This document shows, one piece after another, positions 53,201-64,000 of a DNA stretch of 64,000 bases. The notes under the pieces are model-generated. The model was not told the origin of the DNA. It saw only the letters and a list, made by a program, of their open reading frames with translations, and ran no database searches. Made by a program: the position numbers and the translations under genes. Origin of the DNA: Chlamydomonas reinhardtii (taxonomy: Eukaryota > Chlorophyta > Chlorophyceae > Chlamydomonadales > Chlamydomonadaceae); the NCBI RefSeq assembly GCF_000002595.2, contig NC_057020.1, forward strand, positions 3,694,706 to 3,758,705, read 5' to 3'. Positions within the stretch are counted from its first letter, which is position 1. The number at the start of each line of letters is the position of its first letter.

Positions 53201-56200
53201 CACACCAGCCTCTTCCCCATCCGGGTCGTCGTGCGCTGCAACGCCTGGCGCAGGCTCTGGAGCCACTGCTGATGGCTCCGGCCTCGGTAGCGCGTCCTCT
53301 GCCGTTGTGGAGGGCCCGCTTGGGTCCGCATCTGCTGGTGTCTCTTCCGCAGTCACCGTGTGCGATACTAGCGCACCCATCGCTTCAGCTTCATGTGCCT
53401 CCGGCTCCGTCTCCGTCTCCGTCTCCGGCTCCGCCTGCGCCCCAGCCTCGACCTCGGCCCGCTGCGACCGGCTCGGCTGCACCTCTGGCTCCAGCTCTAC
53501 ATCTACTTGCGCCTGCTGCGTCTGGGGCTGCGGCTGCGGCTGCGCAGCTTGCAGCTGTCGCACGAGAGCCTCGTCACCTGGCGCCGGTGGCGCACTGGAC
53601 GGCCCCAGCTCCGGCGGCTCCGGCTCCGACTGCTCCTGCTTGGCCACCGGAACCCCCCCGGTCTGGCTGACGGTCACCATGCGGTATTGCCCACCAGACG
53701 CGTCACTTTCCCTGTGCCGGCTGGTCGTTGCGGGCTCCTCCTCCTGCTCTTGCTCATTTGCTTGATGCGCTGACGCATCCGGCTCTGGCTCAGGGCTCGA
53801 GCGGTTGGAAGGCTCTGCTCTTAGCATAGCGGCTGCTGTAGTGCTTGCTTCCTGCTGAGGCTCCTGCCTCTGCTCTGACGCAGGCTCTGGCTCTGCGGGC
53901 CTGACAGCGGGTGTCGCTACTGCCGCTGTCGGCGAAGGCCCAACTGCAGCCTGCGCGCCGGATGGCTCGGCGACGGGCGGCTCGGCGGCAGGCGCCCGCA
54001 GCGGCTCTGTTGCGGGTGCTGCTGCAGGATCGGTCGCTGCCGCCGCCCCCGCACCAGAATGTGCCTCTGGCGCATCCGCCGCCCCCGCTACTTCTGCTGC
54101 TCCTGCCCCATCCACCTGCTCCGCGTCATCCGCCCCAGCCTCCAGCGCGTCTGGCTGTGCCGCCGCCGCCCGGGCATCGGGTTCCGCGGGGCGTGACGAG
54201 GCGTACGGCTGTTCAATCGCTGGCGCGTCCTCGGCGTCCGGCTCGCCTTGCACCGCAATTGATGCCGCCTCCGCCTGTGTTTCTGATACAGCTGCAAGGG
54301 CTGAGGCTGCTTTCACCACCGCTGGCACATCTTCCGCTGCTTGCTGCAAGGGCCGAGGCTGCTCCGAGGCTGCCACCGGCTCCGCCAGCTGCGTGGAGTC
54401 GGCCCGTGCATCCGGTCCGGCTGCCTCTGCGAGTGCTGCAGCTCCTGAGCTGGAGGGTGCCGCCCGCGGCTCGCTGCCGTCCCCCTCTCGCTGCTCCAGC
54501 TCCGGCTCTGCAGCCCGCGTCGCCTCTGTCTTCGGGCTTGCCTCTACGTCTGCTTGCGGCTCTGCCTGCTCCTGTGCCTCCGGCTCATGCCCAACCTCCG
54601 GCTGACGCTCCGCCTCCGGCTCCCCATGTGCCTCCGGCTCAGGCCCCGCCTCCGGTCCAGGCTCCGCCTCTGGCTCCGGCGCAGCCTCCGGCTCACGGTC
54701 TGTCTCCGGCCCCGACTTATGCTCCGCCTCCGGCCCAGGCCCCGCCTCCGGCCCGCCCGCCGCCCCCGGCTCAGGGACAGTGGGCGCAGCGCGGCTGTCG
54801 TCCGCCGCGAGGGCCAGCCCAGCACCCTGCTCGCCCTCGTCCTCGGACGAGCTGGAGGACGACGAAGACGTTTCGCCGAGGCCAGTGGTTGCCGCCTGCG
54901 GGTCTAACTCCAGGCCCTCGTGCTCATCGTCCTCGTACTCATCTCCTGCTGCCATAGCCGCATTCGCGGCCTGAGCGTCCGCCCCATACGCCAAAGACTC
55001 AGCCGGTAAGTGCGCGACCGCGGGCGCAGCAGCTGCTGACGCCGCTGCTGGCGGTTCATCAGCCCCCACGCCCGAGAGCTGCTTCAGCCGTGACGGCGGC
55101 GCCGGGGCCGCTCCTGCTGCTGCCGCTGCTGGCAGGTTCGCACTGGACGCTGCCTTGCTGGCCTGCCTGCTGGCCTTTTTGCTGCTTATTCCCCAGCGCC
55201 GCCGCTGGTCGCGCCGCAGCCGCTTGCGCATGGCCACTACAAACGGATCATCCCGGTCCGAGTCACTGCTACTGCCGCCCTCGCTACTGCTGCTGCTACT
55301 GCTGGACGACGAGGGCGGCTGCTGTTTGCGGCCGCTCCGGCCGCGCACGCTGCGGTGCCCGTAGGCCGCGCCGCGCGCGTGCTCCGCCCTTGCTGCCATC
55401 GTCCCGTCAGCGTTGACTGTCAGCGATTCAAAGCCGCCATGTGGGTCGGCACCATGATGCCCAGCTGCTGCCGCCGCCGCCGTCATGTCCACGAGGTCAG
55501 TGCTGTAGGTGAATCCAGCGCCACTGGGCCAGAGCGCTGAGTCGCCCGAGCGGCCCACCATAGTCTCACCCAGGTTGCGCGCGTAGGTCCGGCCATAGCC
55601 GACTGCACTGGTGTAGCTGGTGCCGCGGCTATGCGAGGTGCCTGAGTCTGCGAGTGCGTGGTGTGATGTCCGAGATAAAAGAGCACGTTACTTTTTGTGA
55701 ACCGCATGTATGTATGCGTGTGATGAGCGAGGGTGTCGGTCCCCACGCGGCAGACGAAGTCATGGAACGTGTGCATCCGGGCGAAACACGACAGGGAACT
55801 CACGTGGCGAGTAGGGGTCGTCTTCGTCGTCCTCGTCGTCCTCCCCGTCCACGGAGCTTCGTGAGTACTGGCGCTTCACGCGTCGCAGAGGAACTGAGGG
55901 CAGACATCAAGGAGAGACGTGGATTCGTCAGACAGCTTCTTCACATGAAAGAACTTGCAATGTACGAGCCGGTCAAGGCGCTGAATGAGCTCCAGACCGG
56001 AAGTATGCTGATCGTGGCGGCAGGAATCTCATCGGCGTGCGCTGGTGTCGCATCCAGAGGGGAGCGCACTGAGTGGCCCGGTCCGTGTCCGTCTGCGTTG
56101 GTGCGGCCCTTCCTGTTCCTGAGCCTGGCACCCCTACACCACGCACAGCTACAGCCTCGTTGTTACTCACTGTAAGCAGTAGGATGCAGGGGATCGTCGT

Positions 56201-56441
56201 CCACGTCGCTGTCGGTGCTGACCTCCGAAGGCTGCCGCCGCGGTGCGGCCCGAGGCGCGGGGAGTGGTGCTGGTGTCGGTGCCGCGGCCCGGGGACCCGG
56301 GGCCAGCGCCGGTTGCTGCACCGCAGCCGGCACGCCAGCGACCCGGCCGCTGGGCTTATACCTCTGTTCATCTGGTGAGGCTGGTGTTATCTCGCCAAAG
56401 CTCACATGAGTTGCTGGAGGTGGTGGAGCGCTGCCTAGCAT
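50291..56441 (-). CDS. Giant Ala/Pro/Glu-rich low-complexity protein
   Basis: Exons (minus) 56441-56171, 55893-55804 and 55647-50291 join in phase 1 at both junctions to give 1,905 residues. The N-terminus MLGSAPPPPATHVSFGEITP and the following RYKPSGRV, then TDSDVDDDPLHPTAYIPLRR and RQYSRSSVDGEDDEDDEDD, are the least repetitive parts. Exon 3 opens with YTSAVGYGRTYARNLGETMV and FTYSTDLVDM. It then becomes long tracts of PEAEPGPEAGPEPEA-type repeats (about 54470-54780), Ala/Glu-rich and Pro/Ala/Ser-rich segments. The C-terminal 300 residues are richer in Gly/Arg. There is no folded catalytic domain or membrane helix. It could be a cytoskeleton-associated or phase-separating scaffold, but function is unassigned. 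The opposite strand also stays open for long stretches because of codon composition; the minus reading is chosen because it alone has consistent splice joins and an ATG. Confidence 0.75.
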
Positions 56442-57106
56442 GGCTTCGCTTGTTTCAGACCCGAATCCAGCTCAACCGAGTGCCTGAGCATCCATAAATC
56501 CAAAGTACCTCCTAATAGATGAGCTCGGCCAGCTGCTGGCGCTGCGAGAGCGCGGGCCCATACGCCACTCGAAGTTATTCCCGAGCGCCCAGGCAACGCT
56601 CCCGGGTTCTCAGCACTTTCTGAGCGTGGAGCATTTATTGTGGCAAAACACGGGGTGAAAAGACCACACGACAAATTGTCCGGCTCAGACGGACGGGCGC
56701 CTCCCTTTGAGAGTGAGGATGTAGTATTGAGATTAATGACGCTCGAACATACAAACTCATCAATGAAACTTGAAGCCAGGCATCTTGAGGAGTTTGGTTG
56801 GTGTCTGCCATCGCATCGGACAGGGTTATTTCCCCAAGTCACCAGTATTCACATTTGTTTCTTGCTACGTGCTCATTAAACCATTAATAAATTGGCACGA
56901 CACAATGAAATACCTCAGAGCTTCAGGAGACAGTATTTGTGCAGCTGGCAGTTGAGCTTGGCTTGCGATGTGCACTCATGCACGCTTATGGTATAAATAA
57001 ACACAAGAATGGTAGCATGGCAGAGAGGCGGCTCCACCTGGGCTTGCAGACCTATCGGAGAAAGGCGCTAGGCTGATTTGGGCGGCTTTCATCTTAAGCC
57101 CCAATC
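56442..57106. promoter_or_regulatory. Bidirectional promoter region upstream of VPS13
   Basis: 665 bp between the divergent starts of the Ala/Pro/Glu-rich gene (-) and VPS13 (+). It is lower in GC than its surroundings, with TATAAATAAA at about 56992-57001, roughly 110 bp before the VPS13 ATG. Confidence 0.5.
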
Positions 57107-58861
57107 ATGTTTGAGGGCTATGCTGCGGACCTGCTGGCGACATCACTGGGGCGGTTTGTCGACGTGCAGAAAGACAAACTCCGAATCAGCCTGTGGAGCG
57201 GTGAGTGCCTGCGCGGCTTGGGCAGCTGCTACATGTTTCTTACAGACATTAGGAGGAAGCTTTCATATCTGGAAAGCAAGCGGGGTGCCGCTCGACGGCG
57301 GGTTGGAGGGGTTGCAACACCGCCGCAACATCACCCCCCACCGGGCGTTAGGCCCCCAGCCAAAACCCGGCCGTTTGCTGTCCTAAGCCGGGCGGCGGCG
57401 TGGCTGCATGCAACGCATGTGACGGGGCATCTTCTGCTTTGGGTTTGCTCAGGAATGGCCCTTGCTGCTACCTGAGGCTGGCCCGAGCGCGCCGCACGGC
57501 GGGCTGGCCACCATTTCTCGGCCTCCGGAGGCCTGCCGTGCACCTCCCAGGGGCACGCTTCCCAGACCCACAATCCCTGCCACCCCAACGACTGCTGCAA
57601 TCATGCAGGCTCGGGCGTGCTGGAGAATGTGCGGCTGCGCTCGGAGGCGTTTGAGTACCTGAAGCTGCCATTCGCCATCCATGAGGGAGTGGTGGGCCGC
57701 CTGCGCATCAAGGCGAGTCGCGGCTGTGGCAAGGGGCCCCGGCATTGGCGGGCTTTTGAGGGGCAGGGGATCAGCACCTGGGAGACTTGGCGCTAGGGCG
57801 GCCTGTTGCTGGGGCGCGCCTTGCGTGTGTTTGTGAAGGCATCGTCCGTGGGCAGCTGCGCGCCGCTGCACGCCCGCACCCACCCACACACACTGGCACG
57901 CACTCTCACGCGCGCCCCCGCAGATCCCCTGGGGCAACTGGCTGTACGGGTCGCTGGTGGTGGAGCTGAGCGATGTGCTGCTGGCGGCCACGGAGCGGGC
58001 GGACAGCGAGGTGGGGGCAGGGCGCTGCCGAGGTGGGGGCAGGGCGCTGCCGGAGGAAATGGGAGGGGCAGGGCTGGCAGGGCTGGCAGGGCCGGCAGGG
58101 CCGGCAGGGCTGGCAGGGCCGGCAGGGCTGGCAGGGCCGGCAGGGCTGCATGGCGGCGGCGTGTGTTGAATGGCGTGATGGCGGGTGAAACACAGTGCGG
58201 GGTGGCAGGTGGCGTGGCGGGTTTGGGACCAGGATCTGGGAGCGGATCCTGCGAGTGCGCCTGATGTCGCGCGGCCTGGCCTATGCTCAGCTTGGCCTAT
58301 GCTCGGCTTGACGATGTGGCCTCCTGCGGTTGACGGTTTGCTGTGTGGTGTTGTGCAGTGGGAGGAGCCGGCGGCGCTGCGGCGCGAGGAAGCGGCAAAG
58401 CAGGCAGACCTGGCGGCGGCGGAGCTGGCCAAGCTGTCCCGCCGCATGGCGGTGCAGCAGCAGGCCTCGCAGCAGCAGCAGGGCTCGCAGCAACAGCAGG
58501 CGCCTCAACAGCAGGCACAGCAGGGGCAGGCTCAGGTGCCGGGAGGCCAGGCCGTACCGCCAGTCCAGCAGGCGCCAAGCCAAGCGGCGCAGCCACACCA
58601 GCAACAGCAGCTGGGCGCGGGGACGGCGACGTCAGGGGCGGCTGGCCCTCCGGGCGCGTCCCGGCGTGCTTCCGTCAGCAGTGGTGGCGCGGGGCCGGCG
58701 GGCCTGGATGGCGCGGCGGGTGCGGGTGGTGGCGGCGGCGGCGGTGGCAGCGGCACCGGTGCATCTGCAAGTGCCGGGGCTGCTCCCGCCGCTGCGTCGG
58801 GCGACCATGCGCATGGCCACGCCCCAGGCACACACGGTGGCAGTGGCAACAGTGGTAGCAG

Positions 58862-58896
<35 letters not shown>

Positions 58897-61800
58897 GCTT
58901 TGGCGGGGGCTTGTACGGCACGGTACTGTCGTACCTGACCCACTTTATCCTGAACCGGCTGCAGATCAACGTGCGCAACGTGCACATCGCCTTCCGGGTG
59001 AGGCGCGTGGGGACGAATGGCCGGCGGCTGGGGGCTGGGGGCCGGGGGCCTCTGCGATGGGGTGTGCATACACGCGCCGTGTGGTTGGAGGCGGTTCGGC
59101 CATGTCAACTGCAAGTGCTAACGTTGCGTGTGGATGCGTGTGGCCGCCGTGACGCGTCGCGACAGGGCCGGCAGGACGGCGTGCCGTTTGCGGCGGGTGT
59201 GGCGCTGGAGAGCGTGAGCACGGTGGCGGAGCCCAAGCCGCCCAAGTCGGTGCTGGCGCGGCTGTACGGCGCGGCGCTGGGCAGACACTCGGTGAGGGCG
59301 GGCCTCCACTGGGCCAAGGGGGGGGGGGCTGCGCGTGCGAGGGAGGAGGCCCAGCAGGACGGCCCGGGTGCAAGGAGCGGGACTGGGTGTAGGACTATGA
59401 CATGCCCTTGGCCTGCTGGCTTACGCTTACGCTTAGGCTTAGGCTTTCCAACCCCCCTCGTGCCCCGCAGCATGCCAAGTTGGCCCGACACATCGCCGTG
59501 CGCGGGCTGTGCGCCTTCTGGCGGGCGCCACGGCCCGGCGCGCCGCGCGCCCCCGCCGCGGCGGCCGCCGCCGGGCCGCTGCCGCCGCCCCACCCGGACG
59601 ACTACCTGGTTTGCCCCATGGACACCCTGCTGCGCATCACACTGGTGGGGCCGCAGCAGGGCCAGCAACACAACCCCACGCTGGCGCCAACCGCATCTGT
59701 GACCATGGTCAACGGCGGCGCCAGCGCCTCTGCCGCTGCGGCGGCGGGTGGCGCGCACGCATACAGTTCGTACGCGCATGCGCTATCGGCCGGGGCGGCG
59801 GCGCAGGCACCCGATGGCAGCAACAGCACCGGGGCCGGCGCGGGCTCCCGTCAGGGCAGCACCGGCAGCGGCCGGCCGCTGACGCCGCCGCCTAGCCACC
59901 AAGCTTCCGCCGCCGCAGCGATTGCTGGTGTTGCGGCCGGCGCTGGGGCGGCGCCGTCCGCGCCCTCGCTGACGTTTGCGACGGGCGGTGGCACACACGT
60001 GGAGGTGGTGGCGGGCTGCGAGGCGGTGGCGGTGCAGGTGCGGCCGGAGCAGCTGCAGAGCATGATCCAGCTTCTGGACGACATGGCTGTGTGGGTGAAG
60101 CGCGGCCGCTACGGCCGCTTCCGGCCGCCGGGCTGGTGCACAGCGGCGCAGATGGCCCGGGCGCGGGAGGACGCGGCGGCGGCGGGGCTGTCGGGGCACG
60201 CGAGTAGCGTGGCGGCAGCGGCTGGAGGCCTGGGAGGAGCCGGCGTCGCGGCGGGGGTGGCAGGGGCGGGGGCCGAGGCGGGGGTAAGCGGTGGCGGCAC
60301 TGCCGGTACGATGCCGCTGCTCCGCAGCAGCTCGGACCCAGGGCGGCTGGCCGCAATGAGCCGCGCCGCTCTGGCGTCGGTGCAGGAGACGGTCCCGGAG
60401 GAGGACGAGGGGAGCTTGGCGGTGGGGCCCTCAGGCCTGGGCGCAGTGGGCAGCGCCACAGTGCCAACGGGGCAAGGGGCAGACGGGGACGCCGCGATGC
60501 ATGCCGCGCTGGCGGCCGAGCTGGCGGCGCTGCGCACCGCGTCGCCGGCCCCGCGGGCGCCTCCGCCGCGCGTCTCCGCTTCTTCGGACGCGCTGTTCAG
60601 TGCCGGTGCTGACGAGGATGCGGGCGCGGGCAGCAGGCAGGCAGCGGGCCTGCAGGCTGCTGCGGAGGCGCGGCGGGGCGCCCGCAGCGCCAGCGCCGGC
60701 GGAGCCCCGGCTGGCGGCTCCACCACTGCAGCGGGGCCGGCACCAGGCGGCGGACCTCATCCACGTGCGGCCGCTGACCAGCCCGGCCTTGCACGTGCAG
60801 CCGCGGCCGCAGCCCAGGGTGCGGCGGCGCCGGCGGCAGCCGCAGGCCTCAACGCGCCCTGGTGGACTCCGCCGCGGTGCGTGCAGGCGACGCTGTCAAG
60901 CCCGAGGGCGCGCGTGCTCGGCACCGTGCGCCAGCACTCCCTGCCGTCGCACTCCGCCGACGCCGACGACGGTGACACGCGCCCCGCGTCCGCATCCGAC
61001 GAAGCTGTGCGCGCAGCCGCGGTAGCACTGCTTGCGGGCGGCGGCGCGCGGGGGCCGCCGGCGGCGCGGGCGTCGCCCTTCGCCGGGGCCGCTGTCCAGG
61101 GCGCCGTCGCGGCGGCGGCCGGCGCCGGCGGACACCTGGCTGCCATCCCGCTGACGCCGGTGGCGGTGGGGCCGCTGACGTGGCGCCACATCTGGCAGTA
61201 CGCGGGCCGCGCGGTGCTGCACGACCTGCGCGAGCGCCGCGGCACCACCTCCCTGCGCGACCACATCGCCTACAAGCGCGCCTACTGCCGCCTCTACCGC
61301 CGCAAGCTGGAGCACCTGCGCGCCGCCGAAGGCGGCGGTGGCGGCGGCGGCTCCGCCGCCACGGCGGCGGCGGCGGTGGCAGCGGCGCCGCCGCCGCTGA
61401 CAGCGTCCGAGGTGGTGGAGCTGCAGCGCTTTGAGGCGGATCTGCCGCTGTCGGACATCCTCACGTTCCGCCAGCTGACGGAGCAGGAGCTGGAGGCAGA
61501 GGCGGACAGGGAGCGCGAGCGCGCCGCCAACAGGGCGCTGGTGGCGGCGGCGCTGGGCTCGGCGCCGCCGCCGGCGCCCGCGACGGCGTCGGCGTCGGCG
61601 GCGAGTGCGCCTGGCGGCGCGCCGGCGGCGGCGCAGCAGCGCAGCTGGCTGGCGTGGGGCCTCTCCGGCGTGTCGGGGTTCTTCACCTACAGCACCAGCG
61701 GCCTCACGGGGGCGGGCGGCGGCGGCGGCGGCGGCCGCTCTTCTGCCGTGCCGCAGGCGGTGCTGTCGGATGCGGAGCTTGCTGAGCTGTATCGGCTGCT

Positions 61801-64000
61801 GCAGGGCACCTCTCTGCAGGCGGCAGTGGCGGCAGGTGCGCCACACGCCGACGTAGGGTCCTCTCATTCGGCGCACGGCCACGGCCACGGTCATCAACAG
61901 CACGGGGCCTCACACCACCACCAGCACGCCTCGGCACACGCCGCCAGCGGCCGCGACAGCGCAGCAGCGCACGCATGTGCCTCTGCTGCGGCGCCTGCCG
62001 CTTCGGCCGGGGCGCTGCCGCTGCTACTGCAGATACGGCTGCTGCACGTGAAGCTAGACATCAAGGGCCACACGCCGCCGCCGCTGGCCCGCCTCAGTCA
62101 AGCCCGCTCGAGCAGCGCCGACGGCGCTCCACCGGCGCCTCTGCCCCACACCTCTGCGCCGGGCAGTCGCGTGGCGGCGCCGACGCTGCTGTCCGTGTCC
62201 CTGGGCTCGGTGAGTGTGGCGGTGGAGTCGGAGGGCGGCAGCAGCGGCGGCGGCACGGTGGTGGCGGCGGCGGTTGGCAGCCTGCACGCCTACGACCTGG
62301 CGTCAGACCCGGGCGTGATGGAGTGCATCCTGGCGCACTCGGATGTCGACCTGGACGCCATGACGGACGCGGTGGCCCCCGCCGGCGCCGGAGCGGGCGG
62401 CAGCGCCGGTGTCGGCGCAAGCGGCAGCGGCAGCCGCGCAGCAGCACCCGCGGCCGGCGCGGCGGCGTCGACCAGCGGCAGGGCAGGTGCAGTCGGCGGC
62501 GGTGGGAGTGGCGCATGGGGCAGCTCAGCGTCATGGTGGTACGGCACGAGCCGTAGCGGCGCCGCCGGCGGCGGTGGCGGCAGCGCCTCCGCCTCTTCTG
62601 CAGGCCGGCGCAGGCAGCCGCAACACGGCGGCGGCTCGTGGCCGTCGCTGGGCGCGCTGCTGTCGTGCGCCACTGGCGCGCCGCTGCATGCCGCCGGGGC
62701 TGGCGGCGGTGGCGGCGGCATGGCTGGCGGCATGCACGGGTCCGTGAGCACCGACAGCCTGGACTCGGATGTAGGGCACTGGGCCATGGGCGGCGCCGCC
62801 AGCACCGGTGGCGGCGGCGCGGCGGGAGCTGTTGGCGGCGCCGGTGCGGGTGGCGTGGCCGGCGCTGAGGCCTGGTACTCGGGCCCCCCGGTGATCACTG
62901 TGTCGCAGGTGCCCGTTCGGCGAGAGCTGATGCCCGAGGCCGGCGGCAGCAGCAGCTGCAGCGCGAGTGATGACGATGATGACGAGGAGAGCTGGGAGGC
63001 GTCCGGCAGCGGCGCTGCCGCCAGCAGCCCGGGCCACCGGCGGCACCACCAGCACCGCCACGGCCACCGCCACGCCGTCCAGGAGCCCGGGCCGCGCAGC
63101 ACCAGCCGCCTGGAGGTGCACGTGCGGCCGTTGCGCATGCTGCACCGGCCCAAGTGCTTCGCGGTACGCCAGGGGGGCTGCACACCGACCGCACATGGTC
63201 ACATGCCACACGATCGGGGCCACGTGACCAGGCTGCAGCCAATTGTCTGCATCCCGCGGCCTTGGGCACTGGCAGCAGTGTACGTTGTCAACCGCAGTGA
63301 CGTCTCCGCCCCGCTGACTTGACCTTCCTCCAACCAACCCGCTCGCCGCCCCCCACCCCGCAGGCGTTGGGCACCGCCCTGGCCATCGACATGTCGGCCT
63401 CGCTGGAGCACCACGCCATGCACGCCGTGGCCGCATTCGCCTCGCGGGACGCGCGCGTGCTGTCCAAGCTGCAGCGCACCGGCTGCGTGGTGCCGGGAGC
63501 ACAGCACATCAGCTTGCGGGTGAGCGGCAGAAGGGGGGGTTGTAGCTACCAGCCCAAACTCAACCAAACCAAGCGAAACTAGCGGAGCTCTAGCGGATGG
63601 GAAGGCGGCGCGGGCACGTCGGGCAGGCAGGCAGTTTGTGGGCTCGGAGGACAGGGCGTGGCTTGAAGAGGGCAGATGTGAAACCCTGATGCGTGCGTGC
63701 ATGTGTGACCTGTCGGGCTTACGCTGGATCGCCGCAGATTGATGGCTTTGAGGTGGTGATGCCTGTGGCGGAGGCGGAAGCCGCTGCGGCGGCGCGGCAC
63801 GGCGCCCACGACGCGCCCCGCGCCGCCGCCCGCTCCTCCTGGTCCGCAGCGCCCGACCGGCTGACAGCGCCAGTCCCCGGCCACGTGACCATCGGCTTGT
63901 ACGGTCTGCACCTGTCCACTTTGGAGGCCCTGCCGCCGCCCACACGAGCGGGCTCCTCCGTGTGGTCGCGGCGAGGCTCGCTCTCCCAGATGGGTGAGCT
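57107..64000 (+). CDS. VPS13: VPS13-family bridge-like lipid transfer protein, N-terminal part, runs off the right edge
   Basis: Exons 57107-57200, 57609-57712, 57924-58010, 58359-58997, 59166-59291, 59471-63163, 63364-63519 and 63738-63993 (1,718 codons so far). The N-terminus [20 protein letters not shown], then [50 protein letters not shown] and [12 protein letters not shown], is the classic chorein domain that caps the lipid-conducting groove. Later pieces keep the family pattern: [55 protein letters not shown], and [20 protein letters not shown] with [19 protein letters not shown]. Long Gln-rich (exon 4) and Ala/Gly/Ser-rich (exon 6) inserts split the groove repeats, far more than in yeast or human homologues. 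The protein is expected at membrane contact sites moving phospholipids. The intron after exon 2 has a GC donor. The extent of exon 5 on its left side (59166) is the least certain junction. Confidence 0.9.
58066..58148 (+). repeat. GGCAGGGCY minisatellite in a VPS13 intron
   Basis: About nine tandem copies of a 9-bp GGCAGGGC[TC]-type unit lie between VPS13 exons 3 and 4. They are preceded by a 20-bp duplication of GGTGGGGGCAGGGCGCTGCC at about 58010-58052. Confidence 0.9.

Noticed and set aside
52485-53765. 426-codon plus-strand frame rich in Ala/Ser/Gly
   Set aside because: Antisense of the Pro/Glu/Ala repeat exon. It has no splice or start support, and the minus reading joins two upstream exons in phase.
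1-64000. CRISPR arrays, bacterial operons, tRNA or rRNA genes
   Set aside because: No regularly spaced repeats with unique spacers, no Shine-Dalgarno-linked genes and no rRNA-like sequence were seen. tRNA genes were not scanned exhaustively by hand; a tRNAscan-type search would settle that.

Overview
This is a 64-kb window of nuclear DNA from a volvocine green alga, most like Chlamydomonas or a close relative. The signs are very high GC, dense GT-AG introns of roughly 80-450 bp, proteins swollen by Ala/Gly/Ser/Gln low complexity, long (AC)n tracts in introns, the algal poly(A) signal TGTAA downstream of several stops, and a PLAC8/DUF614-type gene plus a mitochondrial uL23 of green-lineage type. 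I cannot name the species. There are no bacterial operons, CRISPR arrays or plasmid features. Gene models below were built by hand from open frames, splice signals and phase bookkeeping. Where exon lengths sum to a multiple of three and the joined protein matches a known family, confidence is high.

Left part (1-17 kb): the 3' portion of an eIF2-alpha-kinase-like gene (PEK/GCN2 type, +), a 79-residue three-exon protein (-), a large low-complexity coiled-coil protein in about 13 exons (+), and a GYF-like-domain protein (-).

Middle (17-34 kb): three consecutive + genes at 17.7-28.0 kb that appear to be a tandem family not matching anything I recognise. All carry short Y-x-N-P-[L/M/V] motifs in low-complexity, acidic contexts, and the first two also share a Cys-rich P-G-L-C-x-T-R-A block. 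A gene-poor stretch with an eroded Ty3/gypsy integrase scrap follows, then a complete ten-exon Old Yellow Enzyme gene (+).

Right part (34-64 kb): a gene with cytidine-deaminase-fold signatures (-), divergent from mitochondrial ribosomal protein uL23m (+); an eleven-exon PLAC8-family gene with a 12-nt microexon (-), divergent from a TBC Rab-GAP (+); a ten-exon multi-pass membrane protein (-); a 1,905-residue Ala/Pro/Glu-rich protein (-); and, divergent from it, the 5' part of a VPS13/chorein lipid-transfer gene (+) that runs off the right edge.

The genes look like ordinary unlinked chromosomal genes, not one pathway. Shared threads are membrane traffic and contact sites (TBC Rab-GAP, VPS13, PLAC8, multi-pass protein) and translation or mitochondria (eIF2 kinase, uL23m). 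Four gene pairs are head-to-head, with gaps of 253-680 bp. The best candidates for something undescribed are the Y-x-N-P-[L/M/V] trio and the deaminase-fold gene.
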